Assembly (NCBI GenBank): GCA_035649395.1
Contig: DASRJR010000174.1
Span: 1 to 64,000, forward strand
Reading direction: 5' to 3'
Length of the DNA stretch: 64,000 nucleotides
DNA from: Gp6-AA40 sp035649395
GTDB taxonomy: Bacteria > Acidobacteriota > Vicinamibacteria > Vicinamibacterales > UBA2999
Part shown: positions 46,292 through 54,952 of the stretch, in pieces
How the letters are laid out: every line of letters starts with the position of its first letter
Position numbering within the stretch: the first letter of the stretch is position 1
The notes under the pieces: model-generated
Told to the model about the DNA's origin: nothing
The model's input: the letters and a program-made list of their open reading frames with translations, nothing else
Database searches by the model: none
Position numbers and translations under genes: made by a program

Positions 46292-47047
46292 CTAGCGTTT
46301 CAGTCTATCCGTCCATATCGCAGCCGCCTCCGTCAGATCGACGAACAGGGCAATGCTCTTGACCCAATCGCTCGAGACGCGGCCGTCATGACCGGGGGCG
46401 CCACCAAAATTCTGGAAATTGAAACCGGCGGGAAAGTTCAGCAAGCCGAATCTCGCGATGGCGGCATCAACTTTCCAGCTCCTCGGCAGCCGCAAACGAA
46501 AGTCGAAGCGTATCGGTTCCAGTAGGGTCCCGGTCTCGGGCTCAAAGCCTTCCGAGCTTAACCAATACACGCCGGCTCCGAACCCGTAGTCGAGGCGAAA
46601 GAGACCTTTGTCGACGACCGGAAACATCACCGCCGGCTCCAGCGTCGTCAGGTGGATTCTCTTGCCGTTCGCGAAGTCAGGGATCTCGCCTCGCGCAGCT
46701 TGATCTTCGTACTTCTTCGTACGCAGGAACCGCGCGCCGAGGTCGAACATGACGCGCTCTCGCTCTTTTTGAGCATCGCCCCTGCTCCTGTTGCCCCTGG
46801 CCACCCGACACACCGACAGGATCGCGCCAACTGGGCCCGACGTCCGGATTTCGGTCCTCTCCTGTTTGGTCGGGGTGGTTTGGTCCTCGGTCCGGACAAC
46901 GCAGAAAAGGCGCAGCTGGATGTCCCAGCCGTAGAAAGGACCCGGACCGCTGGCGTGCTCGACGCCATCCCACCACGCAAACGCCTCGGACGCACAGACC
47001 GCTTGAAGAATCATCGTACAGACGATGATCGTGCTGACGCGGCGCAT
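46292..47047 (-). CDS. Secreted, probably beta-barrel protein of unknown function
   Basis: A 251-residue exported protein I do not recognise. The signal peptide ends CASEAFA (about 24). A charged, possibly flexible stretch (TEDQTTPTKQERTEI, RGNRSRGDAQKERE) lies at about 53-98. The second half has alternating strands such as LFRLDYGFGAGVYWLSSEGF and IRFDFRLRLPRSWKVDAAIARF, suggesting an outer membrane barrel. It follows the kinase gene by 75 nt on the same strand and converges on polA with a 3-nt gap. It may be an output of the upstream sigma/kinase operon, but that is inference. Confidence 0.7.
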   Translation of the reverse strand: MRRVSTIIVCTMILQAVCASEAFAWWDGVEHASGPGPFYGWDIQLRLFCVVRTEDQTTPTKQERTEIRTSGPVGAILSVCRVARGNRSRGDAQKERERVMFDLGARFLRTKKYEDQAARGEIPDFANGKRIHLTTLEPAVMFPVVDKGLFRLDYGFGAGVYWLSSEGFEPETGTLLEPIRFDFRLRLPRSWKVDAAIARFGLLNFPAGFNFQNFGGAPGHDGRVSSDWVKSIALFVDLTEAAAIWTDRLKR

Positions 47048-47122
47048 TGCTATCCTCCATCGGCCGAAGCCGTGTTGTGGCAGACCTGCCAGTGCGACTC
47101 AGGGAGTCGGCGCGGAACCCGG

Positions 47123-49009
47123 TCACTTCGAGCGTTCGAAATGCTTGAATATGCTTTCCCGGATACCCAGGGGAACGATCGCAGGGTCATTCTTCGCGAC
47201 GATGCGATTGCGTGGGGGCTGAAGCGTTGCGCAAAACAGCAAATCCTGACTCGCGCGCTCGCCGACGATGTAGCAACGATGTCCCTTCCATGTCACTGTG
47301 TCGAACACGTCGTTGAAGTACAACAACCTGTACGGAAAGTGGAGAAGTGTCAGCGCGCAGACCGTCGCCGCAGCCCCTGCAGCGACGACCCCCCAATGAA
47401 TTGTCTGGCCCCTTCTTACGAGCTTCCAAACTGGATACCAGACAACGACGGTTACAATCGCGACAACCGCGAAGACTTGCCGGTAATGATTGTGATCAAA
47501 CACGAAATCGTGAGAGAGCCGCCAGAGCTGGTCATCCGTGTCCATCTGCAGCGGCACGGCAAGCAGGACCACCAGCAAGGGTGCGAGAGACCAACAGGCC
47601 CAGACGACGGCGGCGGCGGAGACGATCAGCGCACAGGACGCGAGCACCGGCGCCTCGTCGAGTCGGAACCGATGAGCCGCTGACCGAAGCCATCGTCGAA
47701 CGGAGTCGTCGATCGTTCGCACATGTGATGAAACCGCCACGGCCACACGACGGGCCACTACGAGCGCTGATAGCGGTACGAGACCCATCAGCAGAATCAC
47801 CAAGGTCCCGACGTTGGCCTTTTGTCCCCAAACGAACCAATCCAACGGCGTTTCGTTCATGAACCCGGAACGCGCCAACATCAGATTGAACCATCCCGAC
47901 GCCAGAAAGCCGATCGCAGTAACCCCAATGAGCAGGACAGCGACTGCAATGAATGGCCTCGCGATCGCCCACAGCCACGGATGCGGGCCGACTTTGAGTG
48001 CACTGAGCGCCGCGAGCAGCTCGCTTGGGTTCGTGTAGCGTTCCTGCGGATCGAGCGCAATCGCACGCTCGACGACCTGCATGAAAGCGACCGGTAAATC
48101 GGGCCGCCGCTCGCTCAGCCAGCGATGCTGCCGTTTCGCGTGCGCCTGGTGCAATTCGTCGATCGTGCGGGCATCGACTGGATACTGTCCCGACACGAGG
48201 AAGTAGAGCAGGACGCCCAGGCTGTAGACGTCACTCGACGCGGAGGCGGGCTCACCTTCGAGGACCTCAGGCGCCATGTACAGCGGCGTGCCGGCCCGAT
48301 CGCCGAACGTCCCCGGACGATCCGCCATTCGCCCGGTGCCGAAGTCCATCAGAACGATGCGGCCCCTCGCGTCGCGCATCACGTTCTTGGCCTTCACGTC
48401 GCGATGGATGTAGCCGGCGCCATGCACCGCCGCCAGCGCGCGGCACAGATCCTCGCCGATCCCGATCGCCTCGCGTGCGCTGAGCGTGCCGCGCAGGATG
48501 ACTTCGTCGAGCGTCTGTCCTTCGACGAACTCCATGCACAACGCCGCCCGATCCTCGTGCGCCTCGACGCCAAACACCTGCACGACGTTGTTGTGACGGA
48601 TGCGCGCGAGCGCGCGCCCTTCCTTGAGCAGCTTGTCCTTGAGACGGGTGTCGCCGAACCGGACGTGCAGGATCTTCATCGCGACGTCGCGTTCCAGGTC
48701 GGAGTCCCAGGCCCGGTACACGGCGCCGTAGCTGCCCGCACCGACGCGATTCGCCAGCCGGTACTTCCCCCACACGTCGGGCACGCCGGCGCTGAGCGGG
48801 GGCAGCGGCATGCTGACCGCCGTCGGCATCTCGGTCATCAGATTCAGCGCGTCGACACGATGCAGGTTCGCGACGTCGCTGATGATGCGCAGGCAGTTCA
48901 GGAAGCGGTTGTCGCCCGCCGCCACGGTGCCGCCGTGAATGGCACCCCAGTCGACGGACATCCCGTCCGCGATGTGCTCGATGACTTCGTCGAGGACCGC
49001 TTCAGACAT
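47123..49009 (-). CDS. Membrane Ser/Thr protein kinase with shared N-terminal module
   Basis: A 628-residue Hanks-type kinase. Residues 1-55 (MSEAVLDEVIEHIADGMSVDW, then LRIISDVANLHR) are a module shared with the upstream protein. The kinase domain spans about 83-340: glycine loop VGAGSYGAV, K112, HRDVKAKN with D204, DFG 222-224, APE 246-248, all intact. The C-terminal half has five or more TM helices with a proximal acidic/aromatic loop, so it is likely to sense a membrane or periplasmic signal. The start overlaps the upstream stop by 8 nt (ATGTCTGA). Confidence 0.93.
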   Translation of the reverse strand: MSEAVLDEVIEHIADGMSVDWGAIHGGTVAAGDNRFLNCLRIISDVANLHRVDALNLMTEMPTAVSMPLPPLSAGVPDVWGKYRLANRVGAGSYGAVYRAWDSDLERDVAMKILHVRFGDTRLKDKLLKEGRALARIRHNNVVQVFGVEAHEDRAALCMEFVEGQTLDEVILRGTLSAREAIGIGEDLCRALAAVHGAGYIHRDVKAKNVMRDARGRIVLMDFGTGRMADRPGTFGDRAGTPLYMAPEVLEGEPASASSDVYSLGVLLYFLVSGQYPVDARTIDELHQAHAKRQHRWLSERRPDLPVAFMQVVERAIALDPQERYTNPSELLAALSALKVGPHPWLWAIARPFIAVAVLLIGVTAIGFLASGWFNLMLARSGFMNETPLDWFVWGQKANVGTLVILLMGLVPLSALVVARRVAVAVSSHVRTIDDSVRRWLRSAAHRFRLDEAPVLASCALIVSAAAVVWACWSLAPLLVVLLAVPLQMDTDDQLWRLSHDFVFDHNHYRQVFAVVAIVTVVVWYPVWKLVRRGQTIHWGVVAAGAAATVCALTLLHFPYRLLYFNDVFDTVTWKGHRCYIVGERASQDLLFCATLQPPRNRIVAKNDPAIVPLGIRESIFKHFERSK

Positions 49010-49454
49010 GACCCATCTCGATCGCCAGCCGCTTGAGCGCGCGCGCGACGGCTCGCCGCGCGGCGATCGCTGCCTCGCGCGTCGTGCGGTAGTGATACCC
49101 GAGCACGGCCGCCAGATCGGTATAGCTGCTCAACAGCTCGAGCCGGCCAATCACCGCGTGGCGTTCGGCGCGCTCCAGCTGTCGCAACGCGGCCTGATAC
49201 TTCGCGGCCTGCGCCTCACCGACGACGACTTCGACCGTGGGCTCCTCGGTCGCATTCGCGGGCGGCTCCGAGGGCACGGGGATGTAGGTGGAATACGCGC
49301 TCAGCCGATAGAAGTTGGCGACGTCGTGGATGATTCGCAGATCGGCCGCCCAGGCGCTCTTGCCTTCTGCGGTCGCATGGCGCTCGACGGTGCGCCAGTC
49401 CACCGGTAAGCCGTCGACGATGTTCTCGATGGCCTGGTCGACGGCTTCAGACAC
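49002..49454 (-). CDS. Hybrid protein: kinase-type N-terminal module plus sigma region 4-like C-terminus
   Basis: A 150-residue protein. Residues 1-55 (MSEAVDQAIENIVDGLPVDW, LRIIHDVANFYR) match the N-terminus of the downstream kinase. Residues 93-150 (ERHAVIGRLELLSSYTDLAAVLG, ARALKRLAIEM) match region 4 of the upstream sigma factor, including the helix-turn-helix and the C-terminal RALK-LA-EM. A 30-residue Pro/Glu linker joins them. There is no sigma region 2. It could bind the kinase, bind -35 DNA, or act as a co-sigma or anti-sigma. It overlaps both neighbours by 8 nt. I know of no named family for this architecture. Confidence 0.85.
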   Translation of the reverse strand: MSEAVDQAIENIVDGLPVDWRTVERHATAEGKSAWAADLRIIHDVANFYRLSAYSTYIPVPSEPPANATEEPTVEVVVGEAQAAKYQAALRQLERAERHAVIGRLELLSSYTDLAAVLGYHYRTTREAAIAARRAVARALKRLAIEMGHV

Positions 49455-50163
49455 CGCGCATCTCCCTCGCCAGATGCTTCAACGCACGTGTCACGGCCAT
49501 GCGCGCGGCATCCGCCGAGGGTCTGCCGAGCACGACGGCCAAGTCCTGATAGCTGTAGCCCATTTCCAGCCGGCCGATGATCGCTTCCTGCTCGTCCTCG
49601 CTGAGTCGTTCGAGCGCCCGGTCATACAGTTCGGCGTTCTCCTCGCCGATCAGCGCGTCGAGCGGGGACGTCGCTTCGTCTTTGAGCTCCTCGGAGAGTG
49701 CCGTTTGCATCGGGCGGCGACGGGTCATGCGGATGATGTCGCGAATCCGATTCATGACCGCCCTCCGCAGATACGCCTGCAGCGCGCCCTGGTGGCGCGG
49801 TTCGAACGTGCCCAGGTTGCGCATCGCGCTGATGACGGCGTCCTGAACGATATCGGCCGTCTCGTTCATGCCGCGTGAGGCTGGCGGCAGCCGGCCGTGC
49901 GCCCACCGCTGCAGCGGCGGAAGACAGCGCTCGAGCAGGCGATCGAGCGCCTCGCCGTCGCCCGCCTTGGCGAGCTGCAGCAGTTCGACTGTGGTTTCCG
50001 GGTCGAGTGGCGGCTCGCTGGTGGAGCTGCCGAGGGACCCGTAGTCGGGTGTCATATCGGGACCATCCACTGGATGGTCGCGCCCGCATGATACCTTCGC
50101 GGGCGGTACGTCCGGAACGGGGGTCGGCAGCGTCTTTCGGCGGACGAGTGGGACGAGTGCCAT
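49447..50163 (-). CDS. RNA polymerase sigma-70 family (ECF-like) sigma factor
   Basis: A 238-residue sigma factor. Region 2 spans about 70-140 (AGDGEALDRLLERCLPPLQRWAHG, ADIVQDAVISAMRNL, LRRAVMNRIRDIIR). Region 4 spans about 185-238 (LSEDEQEAIIGRLEMGYSYQDLAVVLGRPSADAARMAVTRALKHLA in sequence order). The N-terminus before about residue 37 is unusual, and ATG 50055 (MTPDYGSL) is an alternative start. No anti-sigma gene follows; a hybrid protein and a kinase do, so regulation may be through phosphorylation. Confidence 0.9.
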   Translation of the reverse strand: MALVPLVRRKTLPTPVPDVPPAKVSCGRDHPVDGPDMTPDYGSLGSSTSEPPLDPETTVELLQLAKAGDGEALDRLLERCLPPLQRWAHGRLPPASRGMNETADIVQDAVISAMRNLGTFEPRHQGALQAYLRRAVMNRIRDIIRMTRRRPMQTALSEELKDEATSPLDALIGEENAELYDRALERLSEDEQEAIIGRLEMGYSYQDLAVVLGRPSADAARMAVTRALKHLAREMRGV

Positions 50164-50189
50164 CGTAGTGGCCCTGATACCTCGGGCTC

Positions 50190-50207
50190 ACTGACTACAA
50201 CGTCAGT
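50190..50207. promoter_or_regulatory. Inverted repeat upstream of the sigma operon
   Basis: ACTGAC (50190-50195) and GTCAGT (50202-50207) with a 6-nt spacer, 27 bp before the sigma gene's first ATG. It is a possible operator or autoregulatory site. Confidence 0.35.
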
Positions 50208-50244
50208 CTTCGCCAGTCCGAACGTAGGGGGAATCGCGAGAAAA

Positions 50245-51096
50245 TTACCGGGGATCCGGACGGGTGGGCCACTGCTGCTTCACCAATTCCCACTCGGCGC
50301 GCAGGGACGCCACCGCTTCCTGCGGGTCCCGCGCCATCAGACGGGAACGCTCGGGAATCAGCGCCTGCTGCACCAGACGTTCGAGGTCGGCGCGAAGGCT
50401 CTCGGCCGTCTCGGGCGAGAGCGTCGAGACCACCCAGGCGGCGACCGCGGCGTCCCAGGCGGCCTCGAGGTCGCCCGCACCCCGAGCGGCGACCGCCAGC
50501 CAGTAGTTGGCCACACTGCTCCCGGGGTCCTGACGCCGCTCCTCGCTCATTCTGGCGGCAATGCGGTCGAACAGCGCCCGGCGTCGATCCGCCGGCCGCG
50601 TCTGTGCCTCCCGATCCAGGGCGGTCGCCCACCAATCGAGGAGCAGCAGGCGATCCTTTGCCGACAACAGCGAGGCCTGCGTGAGCGCGGTGTCGAACAG
50701 ATCGGCGGCCGCGCCGTACTTCTCGCCGTGGTAGAGCGAGAGGCCGAGGCCGATGAACAATTCGACGCGATCGCGCGGCATCAGCGCGGCCAGATGGATC
50801 GCCGTGAAGGCTTCCCGCGCCGCTTCCAGATCCTTCGCATCGGCGCGCTGACGATAGAGCTCGATGTACGAGCGGCCGATGACGAGCGCCGACGGGTCGG
50901 CCCATCCGGCTTGGCGTCGAGCCACCGCAGCCGCGTCGATCGCGCCCTCGTAGTTGCCCTCGTTGTACAACGCCCGCGCTTTGGCCAGCGCAGGAGGCTC
51001 GGCGGCACGCGCAGTGCCGGTCACCGCACAGAGCAGCAACACCACGACGCCGCTTGCCCTCAGCCGTCCGGTCGCCATGCGGGCATCGTAGCGCAT
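50245..51096 (-). CDS. Secreted TPR-like protein of unknown function
   Basis: A 283-residue exported helical protein. The signal sequence ends TGTARAA (about 32); ATG 51078 is an alternative start that shortens it by six residues. Repeated helix pairs follow: ALAKARALYNEGNYEGAIDAA, LEAAREAFTAIHLAAL, GLGLSLYHGEKYGAAADLFDTAL, AVAARGAGDLEAAWDAAVAAW. These look like degenerate tetratricopeptide repeats, a protein-binding scaffold in the periplasm. It is divergent from pcnB and lies upstream of the sigma operon on the same strand, 81 nt before its first possible start. Confidence 0.8.
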   Translation of the reverse strand: MRYDARMATGRLRASGVVVLLLCAVTGTARAAEPPALAKARALYNEGNYEGAIDAAAVARRQAGWADPSALVIGRSYIELYRQRADAKDLEAAREAFTAIHLAALMPRDRVELFIGLGLSLYHGEKYGAAADLFDTALTQASLLSAKDRLLLLDWWATALDREAQTRPADRRRALFDRIAARMSEERRQDPGSSVANYWLAVAARGAGDLEAAWDAAVAAWVVSTLSPETAESLRADLERLVQQALIPERSRLMARDPQEAVASLRAEWELVKQQWPTRPDPR

Positions 51097-51112
51097 TGCG
51101 GTGCTGACGACC

Positions 51113-51118
51113 TACAAT
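51113..51118 (+). promoter_or_regulatory. -10 box close to the pcnB start
   Basis: TACAAT ends 9 nt before the ATG at 51128, consistent with a leaderless pcnB message. Confidence 0.45.
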
Positions 51119-51127
51119 TTGACTTTG

Positions 51128-52447
51128 ATGAGTGAGCCGGTTGTCCTGGCGCGCGAAGCGCATTCGATCTCACGCAAACAGATCGACCCGGACGCGCTCA
51201 AAGTCCTCTACCGCCTGCATCACAACCAGTTCATCGCCTACCTGGTTGGCGGCAGCGTGCGCGATCTGCTGCTCGGACGAACGCCGAAAGACTTCGATAT
51301 CGGCACGTCGGCGCATCCGTACCAGGTCAAAAAGCTGTTCAAGAACTGCTGGATCATCGGCCGTCGATTCCGTCTGGCCCACGTGCGCTTTGGCACCAAG
51401 ACGATCGAGGTCGCCACATTTCGCCGACCGCTCGGGCCCGAGGACATCGAACCGCTCGACGCTCCCGCGGAACCGGCGTCGGACGGTCACCTTCCTGACG
51501 CCGACACCGCGCTCGACGCCGGAGCGGCCGATCGTCTCGTGCACCGCGACAACACCTTCGGCACGCCGGAAGAGGACGCGTTCAGGCGCGACTTCACCAT
51601 CAACGCGCTGTTCTACGACATCGGCACGTTCTCGATCATCGACTACACGGGTGGTCTGGCCGACTTGCGCGACGGTCTGATCCGGTGCATCGGCGACCCA
51701 CGAGAGCGCTTTCAAGAAGATCCGGTCCGCATGCTTCGCGCGGTGGCGATGGCGGCACGGCTCGACTTCCGGATCGATCCGCCAATCGACGACGCGATCG
51801 CGACCACTCGCGGGGAAATCGCGCGCAGCGCCCCCGCCCGTCTGATCGAAGAGCTCTACAAGCTCATGCGCTCGGGATCGTCCGCGCGTGCGTTTCAGAT
51901 GCTGGCCGAGCGAAGCCTGCTCGAGCCGATCGCGCACGAGCTGCAGGCGCACGCGAAGCCCCGGCTGTGGCAGTCGCTCGGCGCGCTCGACAATTATCGC
52001 CGCCGCTTCGACAGCATCCCCGACACCCTCACGAATTCGATCCTGCTCGGCTCGCTGATCGTTCCGCTCGGTCATTCTCTGCAGTCGTTGACGCCGCCGG
52101 GATCCGATGGCGATCCGCGAAAGGAACCGCGTCTGTCGCTCGGGATGCTGCCGATGGCGAGGCGCGACGTGGAGCGATTGCGACAGATCCTCGGACTGCA
52201 GCGACGGTTGATGGACACGACGCTGTCGCCGCGGGCGCGGCGCGCCTTGATGCATCGCGGTCCGTTCCGCGACGCGCTCACGTGGCTCGAAATCCACGGC
52301 CAGTCGCCGGAAGCGGTGGAACACTGGCGCGGGTTCATCGAGGCCGCCGGAACTTACGAAGACGAGGCCCAGAAAGACGCGCATCGTCCGAGGCGGCGCC
52401 GCCGGCGTCGTGGCCGGCGTGGGCCGTTCCGGCAAACGCCGTCTTAG
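51128..52447 (+). CDS. pcnB: Poly(A) polymerase / tRNA nucleotidyltransferase family protein
   Basis: A 439-residue class II nucleotidyltransferase. The head domain has YLVGGSVRDLLLGRTPKDFDIGTSA with the catalytic DxD (DFD). RRDFTINALFYD and the DPVRMLRAVAMAARLDF helix follow. The C-terminus is strongly basic (RPRRRRRRRGRRG), as in PcnB-type poly(A) polymerases, favouring 3' polyadenylation of RNA over CCA addition. About 45 residues between the head motifs (PLDAPAEPASDGHLPDAD) are a small insert. The ATG at 51128 fits the family start. Confidence 0.9.
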   Translation: MSEPVVLAREAHSISRKQIDPDALKVLYRLHHNQFIAYLVGGSVRDLLLGRTPKDFDIGTSAHPYQVKKLFKNCWIIGRRFRLAHVRFGTKTIEVATFRRPLGPEDIEPLDAPAEPASDGHLPDADTALDAGAADRLVHRDNTFGTPEEDAFRRDFTINALFYDIGTFSIIDYTGGLADLRDGLIRCIGDPRERFQEDPVRMLRAVAMAARLDFRIDPPIDDAIATTRGEIARSAPARLIEELYKLMRSGSSARAFQMLAERSLLEPIAHELQAHAKPRLWQSLGALDNYRRRFDSIPDTLTNSILLGSLIVPLGHSLQSLTPPGSDGDPRKEPRLSLGMLPMARRDVERLRQILGLQRRLMDTTLSPRARRALMHRGPFRDALTWLEIHGQSPEAVEHWRGFIEAAGTYEDEAQKDAHRPRRRRRRRGRRGPFRQTPS

Positions 52448-52471
52448 TGGAGCGTATTTCCCAAATCGTTA

Positions 52472-52496
52472 CCGGCCACGACGTTATCGTGGCCGG
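52472..52496. terminator. Perfect 10-bp hairpin after pcnB
   Basis: CCGGCCACGA, loop CGTTA, TCGTGGCCGG. A strong stem between convergent pcnB and serC, without a U-tract. It probably ends transcription in both directions. Confidence 0.6.
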
Positions 52497-52555
52497 CGGA
52501 TCGCGGTCGAGGCTCGTTTTGTGCGGTACTCTGCCAGTTGACACTGTCCACTGGT

Positions 52556-53650
52556 TCAACCCTTCTTCCGCTCGAACTCCCTCATGAATTCGACGAGCGT
52601 GTCGACGCCTTCCTCGGGAAACGCGTTGTAGATCGAGGCACGCATCCCGCCAACCGAACGGTGGCCCTTGAGACCGTCGAGCCCGGCTGCCGTGGCGTCC
52701 TTCTCGAACGTCTTCTCGAGTTCCTCGCTTCGCAGGCGGAAGGTCACGTTCATCGACGACCGGCTCGTGGGCTGTGCCGTGCCGCGGTAGAAACCGGTCC
52801 GGTCGATCTCGGCATATAGCTTGGCCGCCTTGCGCTCGTTGATTCTGGCGATCGCCGCAAGGCCACCGAGAGACAGCAGCCATTTCATCGTGAGCCCGAG
52901 GATGTAGATGCCGAAGGTGTTGGGCGTGTTGTAGAGCGAATTGTTGTCGGCCTGCACCTTGTAGTTCAGCATCACCGGCAGGCTCGACTGCGATCGCGTC
53001 AGCAGATCTTCACGAATGAAGACGAGGGTCACTCCGGATGGCCCGAGGTTCTTCTGGGCCCCGGCGTAGAGCAGACCGAAGCGGCCGATGTCGAGGGGAC
53101 CGCTGAAGATGTCAGACGAGGCATCGGCAACGAGCGGAACATCGGCAGAGACGGCGGGAAGTGCGCGCCACTCGGTCCCCTCGATGGTGTTGTTGGTGGT
53201 GATGTGCAGGTAGGCGGCCCCAGCCGTGAGCGACAGCTCGCTGGGTGTTGGAATACGGCTGTACCCGTCGGCCTTCGTCGAGCCAGTGACGTTGACCTTG
53301 CCGACGCGTGTCGCTTCCTTGATGGCCTTGTCGGCCCAGGTGCCCGTGTCGACGTAGTCGGCGGTCATTCCGGGCCCGAGCAGGTTCATCGGGACCATCG
53401 AAAACTGGAGGCTCGCACCGCCCTGCAGCATGAGGATCTTGTAGTTCGGCGGAATGGCTGCCAGCTGGCGAATGTCCGCAATCGCGCCGTTCAACAGATC
53501 CTCGAATGTCTTCGAGCGGTGGCTGATCTCCATCACCGACATGCCAACACCGGGCAGCGACACGAGCTCACGCTGTGCCTGCTCGAGCACCGGCAATGGA
53601 AGCACCGCGGGACCCGCCGAGAAGTTGAAGATGCGAGTAGCTGTCGGCAT
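52556..53650 (-). CDS. serC: Phosphoserine aminotransferase
   Basis: A 364-residue PLP enzyme of serine biosynthesis (3-phosphohydroxypyruvate to phosphoserine). FNFSAGPAVLPLPVLEQAQRE is the family start, and GASLQFSMVPMNLL lies in the phosphate-binding region. The PLP lysine is in LLYAGAQKNLGPSGVTLV. It ends GGMRASIYNAFPEEGVDTLVEFM. AAGAAGGG precedes the ATG, so a normal leader is used. It is 45 nt downstream of the DUF1015 gene and probably in the same operon. Confidence 0.97.
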   Translation of the reverse strand: MPTATRIFNFSAGPAVLPLPVLEQAQRELVSLPGVGMSVMEISHRSKTFEDLLNGAIADIRQLAAIPPNYKILMLQGGASLQFSMVPMNLLGPGMTADYVDTGTWADKAIKEATRVGKVNVTGSTKADGYSRIPTPSELSLTAGAAYLHITTNNTIEGTEWRALPAVSADVPLVADASSDIFSGPLDIGRFGLLYAGAQKNLGPSGVTLVFIREDLLTRSQSSLPVMLNYKVQADNNSLYNTPNTFGIYILGLTMKWLLSLGGLAAIARINERKAAKLYAEIDRTGFYRGTAQPTSRSSMNVTFRLRSEELEKTFEKDATAAGLDGLKGHRSVGGMRASIYNAFPEEGVDTLVEFMREFERKKG

Positions 53651-53695
53651 AACGAACCCTTCTTACCCGTCGCGGCGCGTCGTCAGACCCGCCGA

Positions 53696-54916
53696 TCAGA
53701 TTTCATGAATGAGCAGGCCGTCGCGCAGCTTCGGCTCGAACCAGGTCGACTTTGGCGGCATGATGCCGGCGGCATCGGCGATGGCCATCAGGTCGTCGAC
53801 GCCGGGCGGATACATCGAGAATGCGACCGCGGCACGCCCGGACCGCACAAGAGATTCGAGCTCCGTCGTGCCTCTCGCTCCACCCACGAAGTCGATCCGC
53901 GGATCGGTCCTGATGTCGCCGATGCCGAGCAGTGGCGTGAGGACGCCGTCCTGCAAGCGGCTGACGTCGAGTCGATCTGGAGGCGACGCCGCGGAGCCCG
54001 CGTCGCCGAGGACAATCGTTCGCCACTGGTCGCCGAGGAACATCGCCACTTCGCCCCGCCGCTCTGGCGCTGCGGGCCCGTTCTCTCTGATCGTGAACCG
54101 TTCGCCGATCGCGCGCAAGAGGGCCGCACTTGTCAGGCTGGCAAGATCCTTCACCACGCGGTTGTACGGCAGAATCCGCACCTCCACGTCCGGAAACGCC
54201 ACGGCCAGAAACGTGTCCCACTCCCCCGCCGTTCCGGCAGAGCCACGCAATTCGTGACGCGCTCGCGCGGCGCTGGCCGCACGATGGTGACCGTCAGCGA
54301 TGTACAACGCCGGAATGCCGGCGAACAGATCGACGAGGGTGCGCGTCTCGTCGGGGCCGACCCGCCACACGGTGTGGCGCACACCATCTCCTGCGGTGAA
54401 GTCATACAAAGCGGGCGCTGCCTCCGCCCGTCGAGCGATCGCCGCAATGGCCGGCACACCGCGATGGACCAGAAACACGGGACCCGTTTGCGCGCGCAGT
54501 GCCAGCAGGTGCCGCGTCCGGTCGTCTTCTTTGTCCCGGCGCGTGCGCTCGTGCTTCTTGATCACACCGCGGTCGTACTCCTCCATCGAGAAGCAGGCAG
54601 CGATACCGGTCTGCTCGTGAGTGCCCGCGCGCAGGCGGTACACGTACAGACTCGGCACGTCCTCCTTCAGCAGCGGCGCGTCGCGTCTGAGCGTTTCGAA
54701 GCTGGCTGTCGCGCGTTCGTAGACCTCGTTCGAATGCAGGTCGATGCCCGGCGCGAGATCGATTTCGGCGCGTGAGACATGGAGAAAGCTGAGGGGATTG
54801 CCCGCGGCCTGGGCCCTGGCTTCGTCAGTATTGACAACGTCGTACGGCACGGCGGCAACGCGTGCCGCGGCGATCGGAGCAGGGCGAAGAGCGCGAAACG
54901 GCGCGAGAACGGCCAC
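53696..54916 (-). CDS. DUF1015 family protein
   Basis: A 406-residue cytoplasmic protein of the DUF1015 family. Family landmarks are the opening LAPFRALRPAPIAAARVAAVPYDVVNTDEAR, NPLSFLHVSRAEIDL, YIADGHHRAASAA in the middle and the ending PKLRDGLLIHEI. The family often neighbours serine biosynthesis genes, as here with serC, and its role is not established. The GTG start is preceded by a TACAAT box only 6 nt upstream. Confidence 0.9.
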   Translation of the reverse strand: MAVLAPFRALRPAPIAAARVAAVPYDVVNTDEARAQAAGNPLSFLHVSRAEIDLAPGIDLHSNEVYERATASFETLRRDAPLLKEDVPSLYVYRLRAGTHEQTGIAACFSMEEYDRGVIKKHERTRRDKEDDRTRHLLALRAQTGPVFLVHRGVPAIAAIARRAEAAPALYDFTAGDGVRHTVWRVGPDETRTLVDLFAGIPALYIADGHHRAASAARARHELRGSAGTAGEWDTFLAVAFPDVEVRILPYNRVVKDLASLTSAALLRAIGERFTIRENGPAAPERRGEVAMFLGDQWRTIVLGDAGSAASPPDRLDVSRLQDGVLTPLLGIGDIRTDPRIDFVGGARGTTELESLVRSGRAAVAFSMYPPGVDDLMAIADAAGIMPPKSTWFEPKLRDGLLIHEI

Positions 54917-54952
54917 GCCGTGATTGTATCGGGTGTCGGCCGACCAGCCGTC

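Noticed and set aside
49002..49454. Hybrid gene as a decaying sigma-factor pseudogene
   Set aside because: The frame is intact, translational overlaps are precise and both halves keep their motif residues, so it looks maintained.
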